From assembly GCA_018333075.1 (NCBI GenBank), contig BORH01000003.1:310001-374000 (forward strand): DNA of 64,000 bases, read 5' to 3'. Position 1 is the first letter of the stretch; each line of letters starts with the position of its first letter. The translations under genes were made by a program, and so were the position numbers. This DNA is from Heyndrickxia sporothermodurans. GTDB lineage: Bacteria; Bacillota; Bacilli; Bacillales; Bacillaceae_C. The notes under the pieces are model-generated. The model was not told the origin of the DNA. It did not search any database and saw only the letters and a list, made by a program, of their open reading frames with translations. Below are positions 9,558 to 17,767 of the stretch, in pieces.

Positions 9558-9578
9558 TTTTTGTGCGCAAACTAAAAT
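9550..9578 (+). promoter_or_regulatory. SigA promoter of the bioY operon
   Basis: TTGACA (9550-9555), a 17-base spacer and TAAAAT (9573-9578). This is a near-consensus SigA promoter overlapping the BirA operator, about 40 bases upstream of the start codon. Confidence 0.85.
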
Positions 9579-9619
9579 AAAATTGTTTCAAAATATAGCA
9601 ATCTATTTAGGAGGATATG

Positions 9620-10183
9620 ATGAAAATACGAGATATTACATATATTTCCTTGTTTGCAGCAATAATGGGAGCGCTAGGATTTATCCCCCCCATTTTTCTT
9701 TCCTTTACACCAGTACCGATAACGATTCAAAATATTGGTGTTTTACTTTCTGGTGGGATATTAGGTTCTAGATTAGGAGCGTGGAGTCAGGTCGTTTTTC
9801 TATTATTAGTTGCTGCTGGATTACCATTATTATCTGGTGGAAGAGGAGGCATTGGAGTTTTTGTTGGACCAAGTGCAGGCTATCTATTTGGTTATATCAT
9901 CATCGCATTTTTAATTGGATTTACTCTTTCTCGTTTTCGAAAGATAAGCTTTGCAAAGATATTACTGACAAATATCACAATCGGTGTATTTTTACTTTAT
10001 GTTTTTGGTATATCTGTTCAGTCTTTTGTTATGGATATCCCTATTCTACAAGCTATTAAAATAAGCTTAGTATACATTCCAGGAGATATTGCAAAAGCGA
10101 TTATAGCTTCATTTTTAGTATATAAATTAAGGAAACCAACTGCTATGAAATTTCGTTCTTCAAATATGGATGTTTCAAGTTAA
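9620..10183 (+). CDS. bioY: BioY-type biotin transporter S component
   Basis: 187 residues and six predicted membrane helices. Typical BioY features include an N-terminal ISLFAAIMGALG, PVPITIQNIGVLLSGG and GGRGGIGVFVGPSAGYLFGY. It binds biotin in the membrane and imports it alone or with an ECF module (EcfA/A'/T are not in this window). ATGATG gives two starts; the second, at 9620, is five bases from AGGAGG and is preferred. It heads an operon with an acyl-CoA ligase and a thiolase, the same order as B. subtilis yhfU-yhfT-yhfS, behind a BirA operator. Confidence 0.93.
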   Translation: MKIRDITYISLFAAIMGALGFIPPIFLSFTPVPITIQNIGVLLSGGILGSRLGAWSQVVFLLLVAAGLPLLSGGRGGIGVFVGPSAGYLFGYIIIAFLIGFTLSRFRKISFAKILLTNITIGVFLLYVFGISVQSFVMDIPILQAIKISLVYIPGDIAKAIIASFLVYKLRKPTAMKFRSSNMDVSS

Positions 10184-10229
10184 GATGCATGTAAGCTATT
10201 TCACTGTATTCTATAGGGGGTGAAAATAG

Positions 10230-11696
10230 ATGACAATGATTACTCATACATATAGAAAGCACTATAATCATTATTCAGATAGAGTAGCAATCCACTCTTA
10301 TGATGGACAGGTGACTTATAAAGAATGGTATACATTAGTTATTAAAACAGCGAATTGGCTTGTTTCCTTGAATCTAAGGAGAACTATCATTGCTATTCAC
10401 TTACCAAATGGAATTCCTTTTTTACAATTATTTGCTGGTGGAGCAAGTGCGGGATTAATTGTTGTACCTTTCGATGTAAAATGGTCTGAAGAGGAATTGA
10501 GAAAAAGAACTGCCCTCTGCTGTCCTGGAATGATTATTACTTCAGAAAGGATGAAAAAGAAATTTGCCTCTTTTTATTCAAATGTAGTGTCTTGGGAGGC
10601 ATGCTTAAGTGGAATTGACCAAGCCTCTGATAGAAATCATTATGAGGAAGATGGAAAGCTTCCTTTTTATATGGGCTTTACTTCCGGTTCAACTGGCGAG
10701 CCAAAAGCATTCGTACGCTCGCATGAATCCTGGGTAGAAAGCATTCAATGCAATATTAATGATTTTCATATGAAGGGTAATGAGCATGTAATCATTCCAG
10801 GTGCATTAATCCATTCTCATTTTTTATATGGTGCAATTAGCACTCTTTATCTAGGAGGAACCATTTATCTTTTAGAAAAATTTTCACTCGCAAAGGTACT
10901 GTCATTATTAAAAGAAAAGCCTATTACATTTATTTTTATGGTTCCAACAATGATTGCAGCTCTCATAAAAGAAAATAATAGAATAGAAGAGGAAGTTACG
11001 ATTATATCTTCTGGGGCAAAGTGGGAAGCTAGTTCTAAAAAAAGTATTCGATATGTCTTTCCTAAACTAATGATGTATGAATTTTATGGAGCAAGTGAAT
11101 TAAGCTTTATCACTGCACTTTCAAATGATGAAAATAGGGTGAAACCAGGATCAGTAGGAAAGCCATGCTTTAACGTAGACATTCAGGTTCGAAAACGTAA
11201 TGGGGAATTAGCTACTCCTTTTGAAGTCGGGAAAATATATGTTAAAAGTCGAATGGCTATTTTAGGTTATATTTATGCAGATCGTACCAACATTCAATCC
11301 ATCCAAGATAAAGATGGCTGGAGTACAGTACATGATATGGGCTATTTGGATGAGGATGGTTATTTATATATTATGGGGCGCGAGCAAAATATGATTTTAT
11401 ATGGTGGCATGAATATTTTCTCCGAAGAAATTGAGTCTATTTTGTTATTACATCCAAATGTTGAAGAAGTGGTCGTTATCGGTACACCTGATCCTTATTG
11501 GGGAGAACTAGTTGCAGCTGTAGTCAAAGGAAGTGCATCAAAAAAAGCATTAAGAAGATTTTGCTATTCTAAGTTGGCTCACTATAAAATCCCAAGGAAA
11601 TGGTATTTCGTAGATGATATTCCACTCACTTCTAGTGGAAAATATTCTCGTCCTGAAATAGAAAGGATGATTCGAGTAGCTGGTGAATGCCTATGA
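10230..11696 (+). CDS. yhfT: Acyl-CoA synthetase, YhfT type
   Basis: 488 residues, ANL superfamily. AMP-binding loop TSGSTGEPK (151-159), YGASEL, a hinge region (DMGYLDEDGYLYIMGRE) and the C-terminal catalytic lysine in TSSGKYSRPE. It should activate a carboxylic acid (probably a fatty acid or pimelate-like acid) to its CoA thioester; the substrate is not known. It lies 46 bases after bioY with an AGGGGG ribosome site and overlaps the thiolase gene by four bases (ATGA), so the three genes form one BirA-controlled unit. Gene order argues strongly for orthology with B. subtilis yhfT. Confidence 0.88.
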   Translation: MTMITHTYRKHYNHYSDRVAIHSYDGQVTYKEWYTLVIKTANWLVSLNLRRTIIAIHLPNGIPFLQLFAGGASAGLIVVPFDVKWSEEELRKRTALCCPGMIITSERMKKKFASFYSNVVSWEACLSGIDQASDRNHYEEDGKLPFYMGFTSGSTGEPKAFVRSHESWVESIQCNINDFHMKGNEHVIIPGALIHSHFLYGAISTLYLGGTIYLLEKFSLAKVLSLLKEKPITFIFMVPTMIAALIKENNRIEEEVTIISSGAKWEASSKKSIRYVFPKLMMYEFYGASELSFITALSNDENRVKPGSVGKPCFNVDIQVRKRNGELATPFEVGKIYVKSRMAILGYIYADRTNIQSIQDKDGWSTVHDMGYLDEDGYLYIMGREQNMILYGGMNIFSEEIESILLLHPNVEEVVVIGTPDPYWGELVAAVVKGSASKKALRRFCYSKLAHYKIPRKWYFVDDIPLTSSGKYSRPEIERMIRVAGECL

Positions 11697-12790
11697 GTAC
11701 AGCGGTAATTGTAAATGCTAAGCGTATACCTATAGGAAAAAAACACGGTATGTTCAAGCTGTATTCTCCTCATGAATTAATGGCACCTCTTCTGAAACAT
11801 TTAGCTAGAGATATTGAAAATGAAATCGATGATGTCATCGTTGGAAATGTTGTTGGACCAGGTGGGAATCTAGCGAGGTTGTCTGCATTAGAAGCTGAAT
11901 TGCCACTATCGCTTCCGGGAATGACCATTGATCGACAATGCAGTGCGGGGATTGAAGCTGTTCGAACAGCCTGTTATATGATACAAGGCAGGGCAGGAAA
12001 ATGTTACCTTGCAGGAGGCATAGAGAGCACGAGTACCTCTCCATATGAAAAACGAGCTCAATTTTCCCCTAATCAGATTGGTGATCCTAATATGGGAGTT
12101 GCTGCCGAATACGTGGCGAAGAGATTTAATATTACCCGGGCCATGCAAGATCATTATGCTTTATTAAGCTATGAACGTAGCTGGAATGCTTATCTTCAAG
12201 GAATTTATAAGCAGGAAATCATAGGAATGGATGGTCATTCGATAGATGAAGAGTTTTTGAGGAAACGAGATATGACCAAGCTGTTACATCGAGCAAGGCC
12301 ATTATTTGCAGAGGATAAAGGAACTGTCACAGCGGCTAATAGCTGTGGTATTCATGATGGGGCAAGTGCTTTATTAATAATGGAGGAGACATATGCTCAA
12401 AACAGAGGATTTCTACCCGTTTTGCGTTTTATAGATAGTCAGGTTTCTGGGGTTCACCCAAACTATCCTGGTTATGCACCGGTTCCAGCCATTAAGGAAT
12501 TATTAAAAAGAAACCAATTAACCATTGGCGATATTGACCTATTCGAAATAAATGAAGCATTTTCGTCAAAAATAATCGCATGTGCACAACAACTTTCAAT
12601 TCCATATGAAAAATTAAATATACACGGAGGAGCCCTTACTTTAGGTCATCCATATGGAGCTTCAGGGGCGATTTTAATTACGCGTCTCTTCTACGAAGTT
12701 CAACGAAGAACTGATCTATCCTATGTAGTTGCTGCAATTGGTAGTGGAGGGGGAATTGGGAGTGCTATATTATTCGAAGTGGTTAAATGA
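11693..12790 (+). CDS. yhfS: Thiolase-family protein YhfS lacking second catalytic Cys
   Basis: About 365 residues, thiolase fold. The nucleophilic cysteine is present (IDRQCSAG, about residue 83), as are NEAF and GHPYGASG with the catalytic histidine. The C-terminal motif usually written CIGGGxG reads IGSGGGIG, so the second catalytic cysteine (the deprotonating base in classical thiolases) is missing. It is therefore uncertain whether it performs normal thiolysis or Claisen condensation. Start ATG 11693 overlaps the stop of the ligase gene (ATGA). It is the last gene of the biotin-linked operon and is followed by a terminator. Confidence 0.85.
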   Translation: MSTAVIVNAKRIPIGKKHGMFKLYSPHELMAPLLKHLARDIENEIDDVIVGNVVGPGGNLARLSALEAELPLSLPGMTIDRQCSAGIEAVRTACYMIQGRAGKCYLAGGIESTSTSPYEKRAQFSPNQIGDPNMGVAAEYVAKRFNITRAMQDHYALLSYERSWNAYLQGIYKQEIIGMDGHSIDEEFLRKRDMTKLLHRARPLFAEDKGTVTAANSCGIHDGASALLIMEETYAQNRGFLPVLRFIDSQVSGVHPNYPGYAPVPAIKELLKRNQLTIGDIDLFEINEAFSSKIIACAQQLSIPYEKLNIHGGALTLGHPYGASGAILITRLFYEVQRRTDLSYVVAAIGSGGGIGSAILFEVVK

Positions 12791-12796
12791 ATGTTC

Positions 12797-12834
12797 AAAG
12801 GGTCAGCTATCATATGAAAGCCGACCCTTTTCTT
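12797..12834. terminator. Terminator between yhfS and the EAL gene
   Basis: AAAGGGTC (12797-12804) and GACCCTTT (12823-12830) form a stem with a T-rich end. The final codons of the convergent minus-strand EAL gene lie inside it. Confidence 0.75.
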
Positions 12835-14549
12835 AGTAAATGAGAAATTTCTTCATGAGGGATAGGTTTACTAAAAAAATAGCCTTGACCAATGTGACAG
12901 GAGTGATTTGTCAAAAATTCTAATTGCTCATCTGTTTCTATTCCTTCTGAAATGACCTTTAAATTTAAGTGTGAAGCCATTGTAAGAATCGTTTTTACCA
13001 TGACCCCACCATCCTTAGTAATATCATCTGTAAATGATTTATCAATTTTTAGCGTATCGATTGGAAGTCTTCTTAATTGGGCAAGTGATGAGTAACCAGT
13101 ACCAAAATCATCAATTGAAATAGATATTCCGAATGACTTTAGTTCAGCTAATATGTTGATCGCATTTTCTGGATTTTGCATAATACTTTCTGTTATTTCT
13201 AATTCTAAATATTTAGGGTGTATGTTTGATTTTTGGATAATTCTTTTAATCGTTTCAGAAATATCTTCTACTGTAAATAAAAAAGGAGAAAGATTAACAG
13301 CTACCTTTATGGATGGAAGACCAGCATCCTGCCAATGTTTGATTTGCTTACATGCTGTTTCAAGCACCCATTCACTTATTGGAATAATCATTCCAGTCTC
13401 CTCAGCTACTGGAATAAAATCTGCTGGTGAAATAACCCCATCTGTACTATTCCATCGTATTAAAGCTTCAACCCCAATCATTTCTTGAGTTTTTAGGTCG
13501 ATTAGTGGCTGATAATAAAGCACGAACTCCTCATTTTCAATGGCTTGTCTTAAAGCAGTTTCTATTTTCATACTTTTTGATAATTCTTCATGTGTTTCAT
13601 TTGTAAAAAACTGTATGGACTGATTTCCTTTTACTTTTGCTTGATATAAAGCGATATCAGCGTTTTTTACTAGCGTTTCTACGTCCTTCCCATCTTGAGG
13701 GGAAAGACTAACACCTATGCTTGCACTTAAATAATATGGAGTATTATGTAATGAAAAAGGCTTCTCAAATACTCGATTTAATTCCTGCGTAATGTCCTTT
13801 ACTTCATCGATAGAGTGATTTTTTAATATAATAATAAACTCGTCACCACCGAAACGATAAATGCTTCCAATTCCCTTAAAATATCGTGACAATCGTTTGG
13901 AAACTGATTTAAGGATACGATCTCCATCCGAATGTCCGAGTGTATCCGTAATATATTTAAAACGATCGATATCTAAGAAAATAATAGCTAGCTGTTTTGA
14001 TTGACTTTTCATACTCAGCAATACATGTAATTCCTCGTTGAAGCACTGCCGATTTGGAAGTCCAGTTACTTCATCATGATACTCATTATAAAGTATTTGC
14101 TGCTCAACTCTTTTTAATGGAGTTAAGTCATGACGAATAGCTATATATTGATAGGGTTTTCCATAGTTATTTAAAAAAGGAACTATCGTAGTATGAACCC
14201 AATAGTATGTACCATCCTTTGCTTTGTTTCGAATTTCTCCTGTCCAAATCTTTCCGCTTCCAATCGTTTTCCACATATTTTTAAAGAAACTTTTTGGGTG
14301 GTATCCAGAATTTAATATTCGATGGTCCTTTCCAATTAATTCTTCTTTCGTGTATTTTGAAATATCACAGAACTTTTGATTTGCGTATGTAATTTTTCCT
14401 CTTTGATTGGTTATAGCTACGATAGAAGACTGGTCTAAGGCAAATTTGATGTCCATCAATTCTTTAACTATATCGGGTAATGGTTGTTCATTTGTATATT
14501 CCATATCATTTAATGTTAATTTTTGAAAAAAATTTTCAGAAGTGCTCAT
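12810..14549 (-). CDS. PAS-GGDEF-EAL cyclic-di-GMP protein
   Basis: 579 residues, cytosolic. PAS domain (about 30-150), GGDEF domain (about 165-325) with intact FGGDEF but no RxxD inhibitory site five residues upstream, then an EAL domain (about 340-570) with EALIRW, ELEITES, KIDKSF and IDDFGTGYSSL. The EAL residues for metal binding and catalysis appear complete, so c-di-GMP phosphodiesterase activity is likely; cyclase activity is possible. The longest frame would start at 14690, but the peptide upstream of MSTSENF is low in coding character, and ATG 14549 follows a GGAG site, so the shorter form is chosen. Single gene. Confidence 0.9.
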   Translation of the reverse strand: MSTSENFFQKLTLNDMEYTNEQPLPDIVKELMDIKFALDQSSIVAITNQRGKITYANQKFCDISKYTKEELIGKDHRILNSGYHPKSFFKNMWKTIGSGKIWTGEIRNKAKDGTYYWVHTTIVPFLNNYGKPYQYIAIRHDLTPLKRVEQQILYNEYHDEVTGLPNRQCFNEELHVLLSMKSQSKQLAIIFLDIDRFKYITDTLGHSDGDRILKSVSKRLSRYFKGIGSIYRFGGDEFIIILKNHSIDEVKDITQELNRVFEKPFSLHNTPYYLSASIGVSLSPQDGKDVETLVKNADIALYQAKVKGNQSIQFFTNETHEELSKSMKIETALRQAIENEEFVLYYQPLIDLKTQEMIGVEALIRWNSTDGVISPADFIPVAEETGMIIPISEWVLETACKQIKHWQDAGLPSIKVAVNLSPFLFTVEDISETIKRIIQKSNIHPKYLELEITESIMQNPENAINILAELKSFGISISIDDFGTGYSSLAQLRRLPIDTLKIDKSFTDDITKDGGVMVKTILTMASHLNLKVISEGIETDEQLEFLTNHSCHIGQGYFFSKPIPHEEISHLLRKGSAFI

Positions 14550-14748
14550 GTTTGAACCATCTCCAATATAACAAGATCTTATACTTTTTTTACATCCAAT
14601 TATTATATCAATTTTCAAAAGCAAGAGGGAAAAATTCTCATATATATTAAATAAAAAATCTATTCTATTTATTTTGTTGGATTGTAACAAGTGAAAGGGA
14701 TTTATTTCGATTATAATGAAATTAAAGTGTAGGCTGGAGGGAGATTCA

Positions 14749-15204
14749 TTGATTTATTTCTATAAATTACTCGTAATTATACATATCTTTTCTGCGATCA
14801 TGGGGATGGGACCTGGTTTCATATTAACGAGAATTGTCAAATCAGCAGATACAATGACTAAAGTTAAGCATGCCTTTGCTATTAGAAGGGATTTACATAT
14901 TCTTGTAATGATAGGCGGGACATTATTATTACTGACTGGATTGCTAATGGGGGCCCTTCATCCCTATTTGTTTCGGATGGGGTGGTATGTAACAAGCATT
15001 GTTCTTTTTTTTGTAGGGCTAGCGATGGGACCGCTTGTATTATCCCCAAGATCAAAGCCAATTAAGGCTCTACTAGAATCATATGACGGGGAAGAAATTC
15101 CAGATGAATATATAAAATTGTCAAAAGAACTCTTTCGTTATGAAAGACTTGAGAATTTTATCTTTATATTGATTATTGCTTTGATGGTCTTGAAGCCGTT
15201 TTAA
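14749..15204 (+). CDS. DUF2269-family membrane protein
   Basis: 151 residues and four membrane helices: LLVIIHIFSAIMGMGPGF, a segment around ILVMIGGTLLLLTGLLMG, WYVTSIVLFFVGLAMGPLVL and the C-terminal FIFILIIALMVL. The early His in a helix followed by GxGP is characteristic of DUF2269. TTG at 14749 lies seven bases from GGAGGG, while the upstream in-frame ATG (14716) has no ribosome site, so TTG is preferred. Function unknown; transcribed alone and divergent from the EAL gene. Confidence 0.75.
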   Translation: MIYFYKLLVIIHIFSAIMGMGPGFILTRIVKSADTMTKVKHAFAIRRDLHILVMIGGTLLLLTGLLMGALHPYLFRMGWYVTSIVLFFVGLAMGPLVLSPRSKPIKALLESYDGEEIPDEYIKLSKELFRYERLENFIFILIIALMVLKPF

Positions 15205-15223
15205 TTCTTTTTTTTGATAAAAA

Positions 15224-15264
15224 GATTGAAGCAGCATAATACACGGTATCATGCTGCTTCTTGC
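15224..15264 (-). terminator. Terminator of the CBS-domain gene
   Basis: GAAGCAGCAT (15228-15237) and ATGCTGCTTC (15251-15260) pair perfectly. The U-rich tail lies on the minus strand (ATCTTTTTATC), so it serves the CBS gene and may also slow plus-strand readthrough. Confidence 0.75.
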
Positions 15265-15288
15265 ATAGAAGACTAATTGGTTTAAATT

Positions 15289-15756
15289 TTATAAGGATTG
15301 TAAAATATTTTTCTGAATAGTCCGGATGACATCTCCACGGCTTATTACACCCACTACTTTATTCTGTTCATCTATTACGGGAATTTTCTTAAAATGGTGC
15401 TTAGCTAGTAGCTTTAAGACAGTTTCTATTGGGTCATCTGCTTTGACAGTAATTAAACCATGCTTTTTCGCTATTTTCATTAATGATTGATCTTTTAAGT
15501 GTGATAATATATTTTGGATATTTCCTTTTTCGTATGTGTAGGTCATTAAATTGTAATAATCATATACGACAGTATCTTTCGGACGAATGGTTCTTAGTAC
15601 ATCTCCATCACTTATCATTCCGACTAATTTTCCTTCGGAATCCACAACTGGAACTCCTCCAATTTTGTGTTCCACGAGCGTGTTTAATAAACGCTTAATC
15701 GTATCATTTTGATTAACAGTGATTACATCTTGAATCATGAAGTCTTTTACCTTCAT
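15289..15756 (-). CDS. Tandem CBS-domain protein
   Basis: 155 residues made of two CBS motifs. The first (about 1-60) begins MKVKDFMIQDVITV and contains GGVPVVDSEGKLVGMISDGDVL; the second (about 95-150) contains KKIPVIDEQNKVVGVISRGDVI. CBS pairs bind adenine nucleotides and act as energy or ligand sensors. With no fused effector, the partner is unknown. Start ATG has GAAGG upstream. Short, monocistronic, ends at a minus-strand terminator. Confidence 0.88.
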   Translation of the reverse strand: MKVKDFMIQDVITVNQNDTIKRLLNTLVEHKIGGVPVVDSEGKLVGMISDGDVLRTIRPKDTVVYDYYNLMTYTYEKGNIQNILSHLKDQSLMKIAKKHGLITVKADDPIETVLKLLAKHHFKKIPVIDEQNKVVGVISRGDVIRTIQKNILQSL

Positions 15757-15917
15757 AATAAGAGCCTTCTTTCTTTAAAAAGAATTTTCACTACCTATCT
15801 TTATTTTAACATAAAAAATCCTTCAAATTCTTCCTATGATTGAATCTTAAGAAATTGTCATAACTTCGCCTACTTTACATATGATGAAATATCAATAAGT
15901 AAGGTGAGGGGATATTT

Positions 15918-16316
15918 TTGAAGCATGATGTAGATTATTTGCTTACAAAAGAAATGGTTATTCTTTATGATGAGTTAAATCGTAAGAAAAAAGAAGTGGA
16001 AGCGGAATTAGATCAATTAAAAAAAGCATTTAATCAATATTTTGATATTGCCGTAGGAAAAAATGAGAAGGGTGAGGCGATAATAGGTGGCTATAAAATC
16101 CAAAGACAAATAAGAACAACCGAAAAATTTGATCAGGAAACGACAGTAAAAAGGCTGGAAGAATTAAACATGATGGATTTGATACAGAAAAAACCTGATG
16201 AAGTAAAAGTTAGATCTGCCATGAATTTAGGATTACTAAAAGATCAGGATTTGGAAGGTTGTATTAAGACGAGCTCAACACAGGCTATATATGTGAAAAA
16301 GGTCGCTGAAAAATAA
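15918..16316 (+). CDS. Hypothetical protein with N-terminal coiled coil
   Basis: 132 residues. The first 45 (LYDELNRKKKEVEAELDQLK) form a strongly charged coiled coil. The centre has a short beta-like segment, GGYKIQRQIRTTEKFDQE. The C-terminus contains KKPDEVKVRSAMNLGLLKDQDLEGC, reminiscent of short phage or plasmid proteins, without a recognised family. The start is TTG, ten bases after AGGTGAGGGG. Function unknown, no neighbours in the operon. Confidence 0.65.
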   Translation: MKHDVDYLLTKEMVILYDELNRKKKEVEAELDQLKKAFNQYFDIAVGKNEKGEAIIGGYKIQRQIRTTEKFDQETTVKRLEELNMMDLIQKKPDEVKVRSAMNLGLLKDQDLEGCIKTSSTQAIYVKKVAEK

Positions 16317-16328
16317 ACATAGTCATCG

Positions 16329-16405
16329 AAAGAGCTGTTAATAGATTTGCACCTCGATTGTAAAAAGAGTTAACAATTGAGATTCAGTCTAACATACAGC
16401 TCTTT
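16329..16405 (+). terminator. Branched hairpin after the coiled-coil gene
   Basis: Outer arms AAAGAGCTGT (16329-16338) and ACAGCTCTTT (16396-16405) enclose an inner TCGATTGT/ACAATTGA stem. Its position suits a terminator, but the long loop and short U-tail make this moderate. Confidence 0.45.
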
Positions 16406-16491
16406 GTATTTAAGAGTCAACATGTATTTTGTTTTTACTAGTAATATTACGGAATTAGAATATAGGATTAAAAAGAAAAAATAAAAAAACA

Positions 16492-16520
16492 TTGAAATCG
16501 TTTACAAATTGTTATAGAAT
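16492..16520 (+). promoter_or_regulatory. lacI promoter with overlapping cre site
   Basis: TTGAAA (16492-16497), 17 bases, TAGAAT (16515-16520). The -35 box is the start of TTGAAATCGTTTACA (16492-16506), which fits the Bacillus cre consensus WTGNAANCGNWNNCW at every constrained position. CcpA binding would block the promoter, so the regulator gene is probably under glucose repression. Confidence 0.75.
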
Positions 16521-16535
16521 ACAATCATAGAAAAT

Positions 16536-16549
16536 CCGAAACGTTTTGG
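16536..16549 (+). promoter_or_regulatory. LacI-family operator O1 (autoregulation)
   Basis: CCGAAACGTTTTGG lies just downstream of the -10 box and overlaps the GGAGG ribosome site of the regulator gene. The same motif occurs twice before the debranching gene. It is the expected site of an autoregulatory LacI-family repressor. Confidence 0.8.
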
Positions 16550-16562
16550 AGGCTTTTTTGAA

Positions 16563-17573
16563 GTGACAACGATAAAAGATATTGCAAGAGTTGCTGGGGT
16601 TTCAGTCACCACAGTATCAAGGGGATTAAATGGATACTCTGATGTAAGTGAAAAAACAAGAGAGAAAATTTTAAAAGTAGCTAAAGAGTTGAATTATAGC
16701 CCAAATACTCTTGCACGTAGCTTAGTTATGAATAAATCTAAAACAATTGGTCTGCTTGTATCAGGATTAAATAAATCTAGTGCAAAGGATAATATTACGT
16801 TTGAAATGTTATCAGGCATAAATGAGTTTGTTGGTGAATGTGATTATGACCTAGTATTATTTAGTACTACATCAACTAAGCAAAGAGAAAAAACCTATAC
16901 ACAGCTCTGTAAAGAAAGAAGAGTAGATGGAGCGATTATCCAAGGTATTAGAACGGATGATCCATATTTGAAGGAAGTAATTGAAAGTGATATTCCTTGT
17001 GTGCTCATCGATATTCCTTTGACCTCTCCTACAGTAGGGTATGTAACTACTGACAATGTACTCGGAGCAAGAAATGGGGTTCAATATTTAATAGATTCTG
17101 GGCATAGAAACATAGGTTTGATTAATGGACATGATTTTGCATTTGTAAGCCAACAGCGTTTGCAAGGATATACTGAAGCTTTACAGATGGCCAATCTTCC
17201 CATTAGAAAAGAATGGATTGCAAATGGTGAGTTCAGTGAAGAAGTAGCAGAACAAGTTGCATTGAAGTTTTTGAAGGAGCATCCAGAATTAACTGCTGTT
17301 TTTTGTGCAAGTGATTTAATGGCTTTAGGAGTTTTAAAGGCGGCACGAACATTAAATATAAATGTTCCAAAAGAGCTATCAGTTGTTGGATTTGATGATA
17401 TTATGCTAGCTTCCTATGTTTCACCTTCTTTAACAACCATCTCTCAGGATACTTTTCGAATGGGGTATGAGGCAGCAAAATTATTGCTAAATATTCTCGA
17501 AGGTAAAACAGATACTCATGTTGTTACATTAGGAACAGCGTTAAAAATTCGCGAATCAACAAAATCAATTTAA
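16563..17573 (+). CDS. LacI-family repressor of the glucan locus
   Basis: 336 residues. N-terminal HTH and hinge helix (TIKDIARVAGVSVTTVSRGL, then NYSPNTLARSL, about 1-60), followed by a periplasmic-binding-like sensor domain (KSKTIGLLVSG, then VVGFDDIMLASYVSPSLTTI). GTG start, ten bases from GGAGG. Being next to the debranching enzyme, binding protein and permeases, with three identical-core operators, it is most simply the local repressor of alpha-glucan use; the inducer is likely a malto- or isomalto-oligosaccharide (inference). Its own promoter carries both a cre site and an operator. Confidence 0.9.
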   Translation: MTTIKDIARVAGVSVTTVSRGLNGYSDVSEKTREKILKVAKELNYSPNTLARSLVMNKSKTIGLLVSGLNKSSAKDNITFEMLSGINEFVGECDYDLVLFSTTSTKQREKTYTQLCKERRVDGAIIQGIRTDDPYLKEVIESDIPCVLIDIPLTSPTVGYVTTDNVLGARNGVQYLIDSGHRNIGLINGHDFAFVSQQRLQGYTEALQMANLPIRKEWIANGEFSEEVAEQVALKFLKEHPELTAVFCASDLMALGVLKAARTLNINVPKELSVVGFDDIMLASYVSPSLTTISQDTFRMGYEAAKLLLNILEGKTDTHVVTLGTALKIRESTKSI

Positions 17574-17621
17574 ACAAAATCTATGGGGAAAGTTCCTTTC
17601 ATTGAGCTTTCTATTATTAAA

Positions 17622-17639
17622 AACCGAAACGTTTCGGTT
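17622..17639 (+). promoter_or_regulatory. LacI-family operator O2
   Basis: AACCGAAACGTTTCGGTT is a perfect 18-base palindrome with the central CG of LacI-family sites. It lies 92 bases (centre to centre) upstream of O3, a spacing that could allow looping. Confidence 0.85.
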
Positions 17640-17713
17640 ATAACTGTTATTGAATAAGTTTACATATTAAATAATTCCTATCAGGAGAATCATTTACTTT
17701 TTTTTATAATAAA

Positions 17714-17730
17714 AACCGAAACGTTTTGGT
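17714..17730 (+). promoter_or_regulatory. LacI-family operator O3
   Basis: AACCGAAACGTTTTGGT directly follows a TATAAT sequence (17705-17710), as expected for a site covering the transcription start of the debranching gene. One position departs from the O2 palindrome. The -35 box of this promoter is not clear. Confidence 0.8.
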
Positions 17731-17767
17731 AATTGCTAATAAATAAAGATAACATAGGGGGATCAGT

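Noticed and set aside
14550-14690. 47-residue N-terminal extension of the PAS-GGDEF-EAL protein
   Set aside because: The extension is rich in Ile/Lys/Asn without a recognisable domain, and a ribosome site favours ATG 14549.
17693-17710. TTTACT/TATAAT promoter for the debranching gene
   Set aside because: The two boxes are only six bases apart. TATAAT is plausible alone, but no -35 at 16-18 bases fits well.
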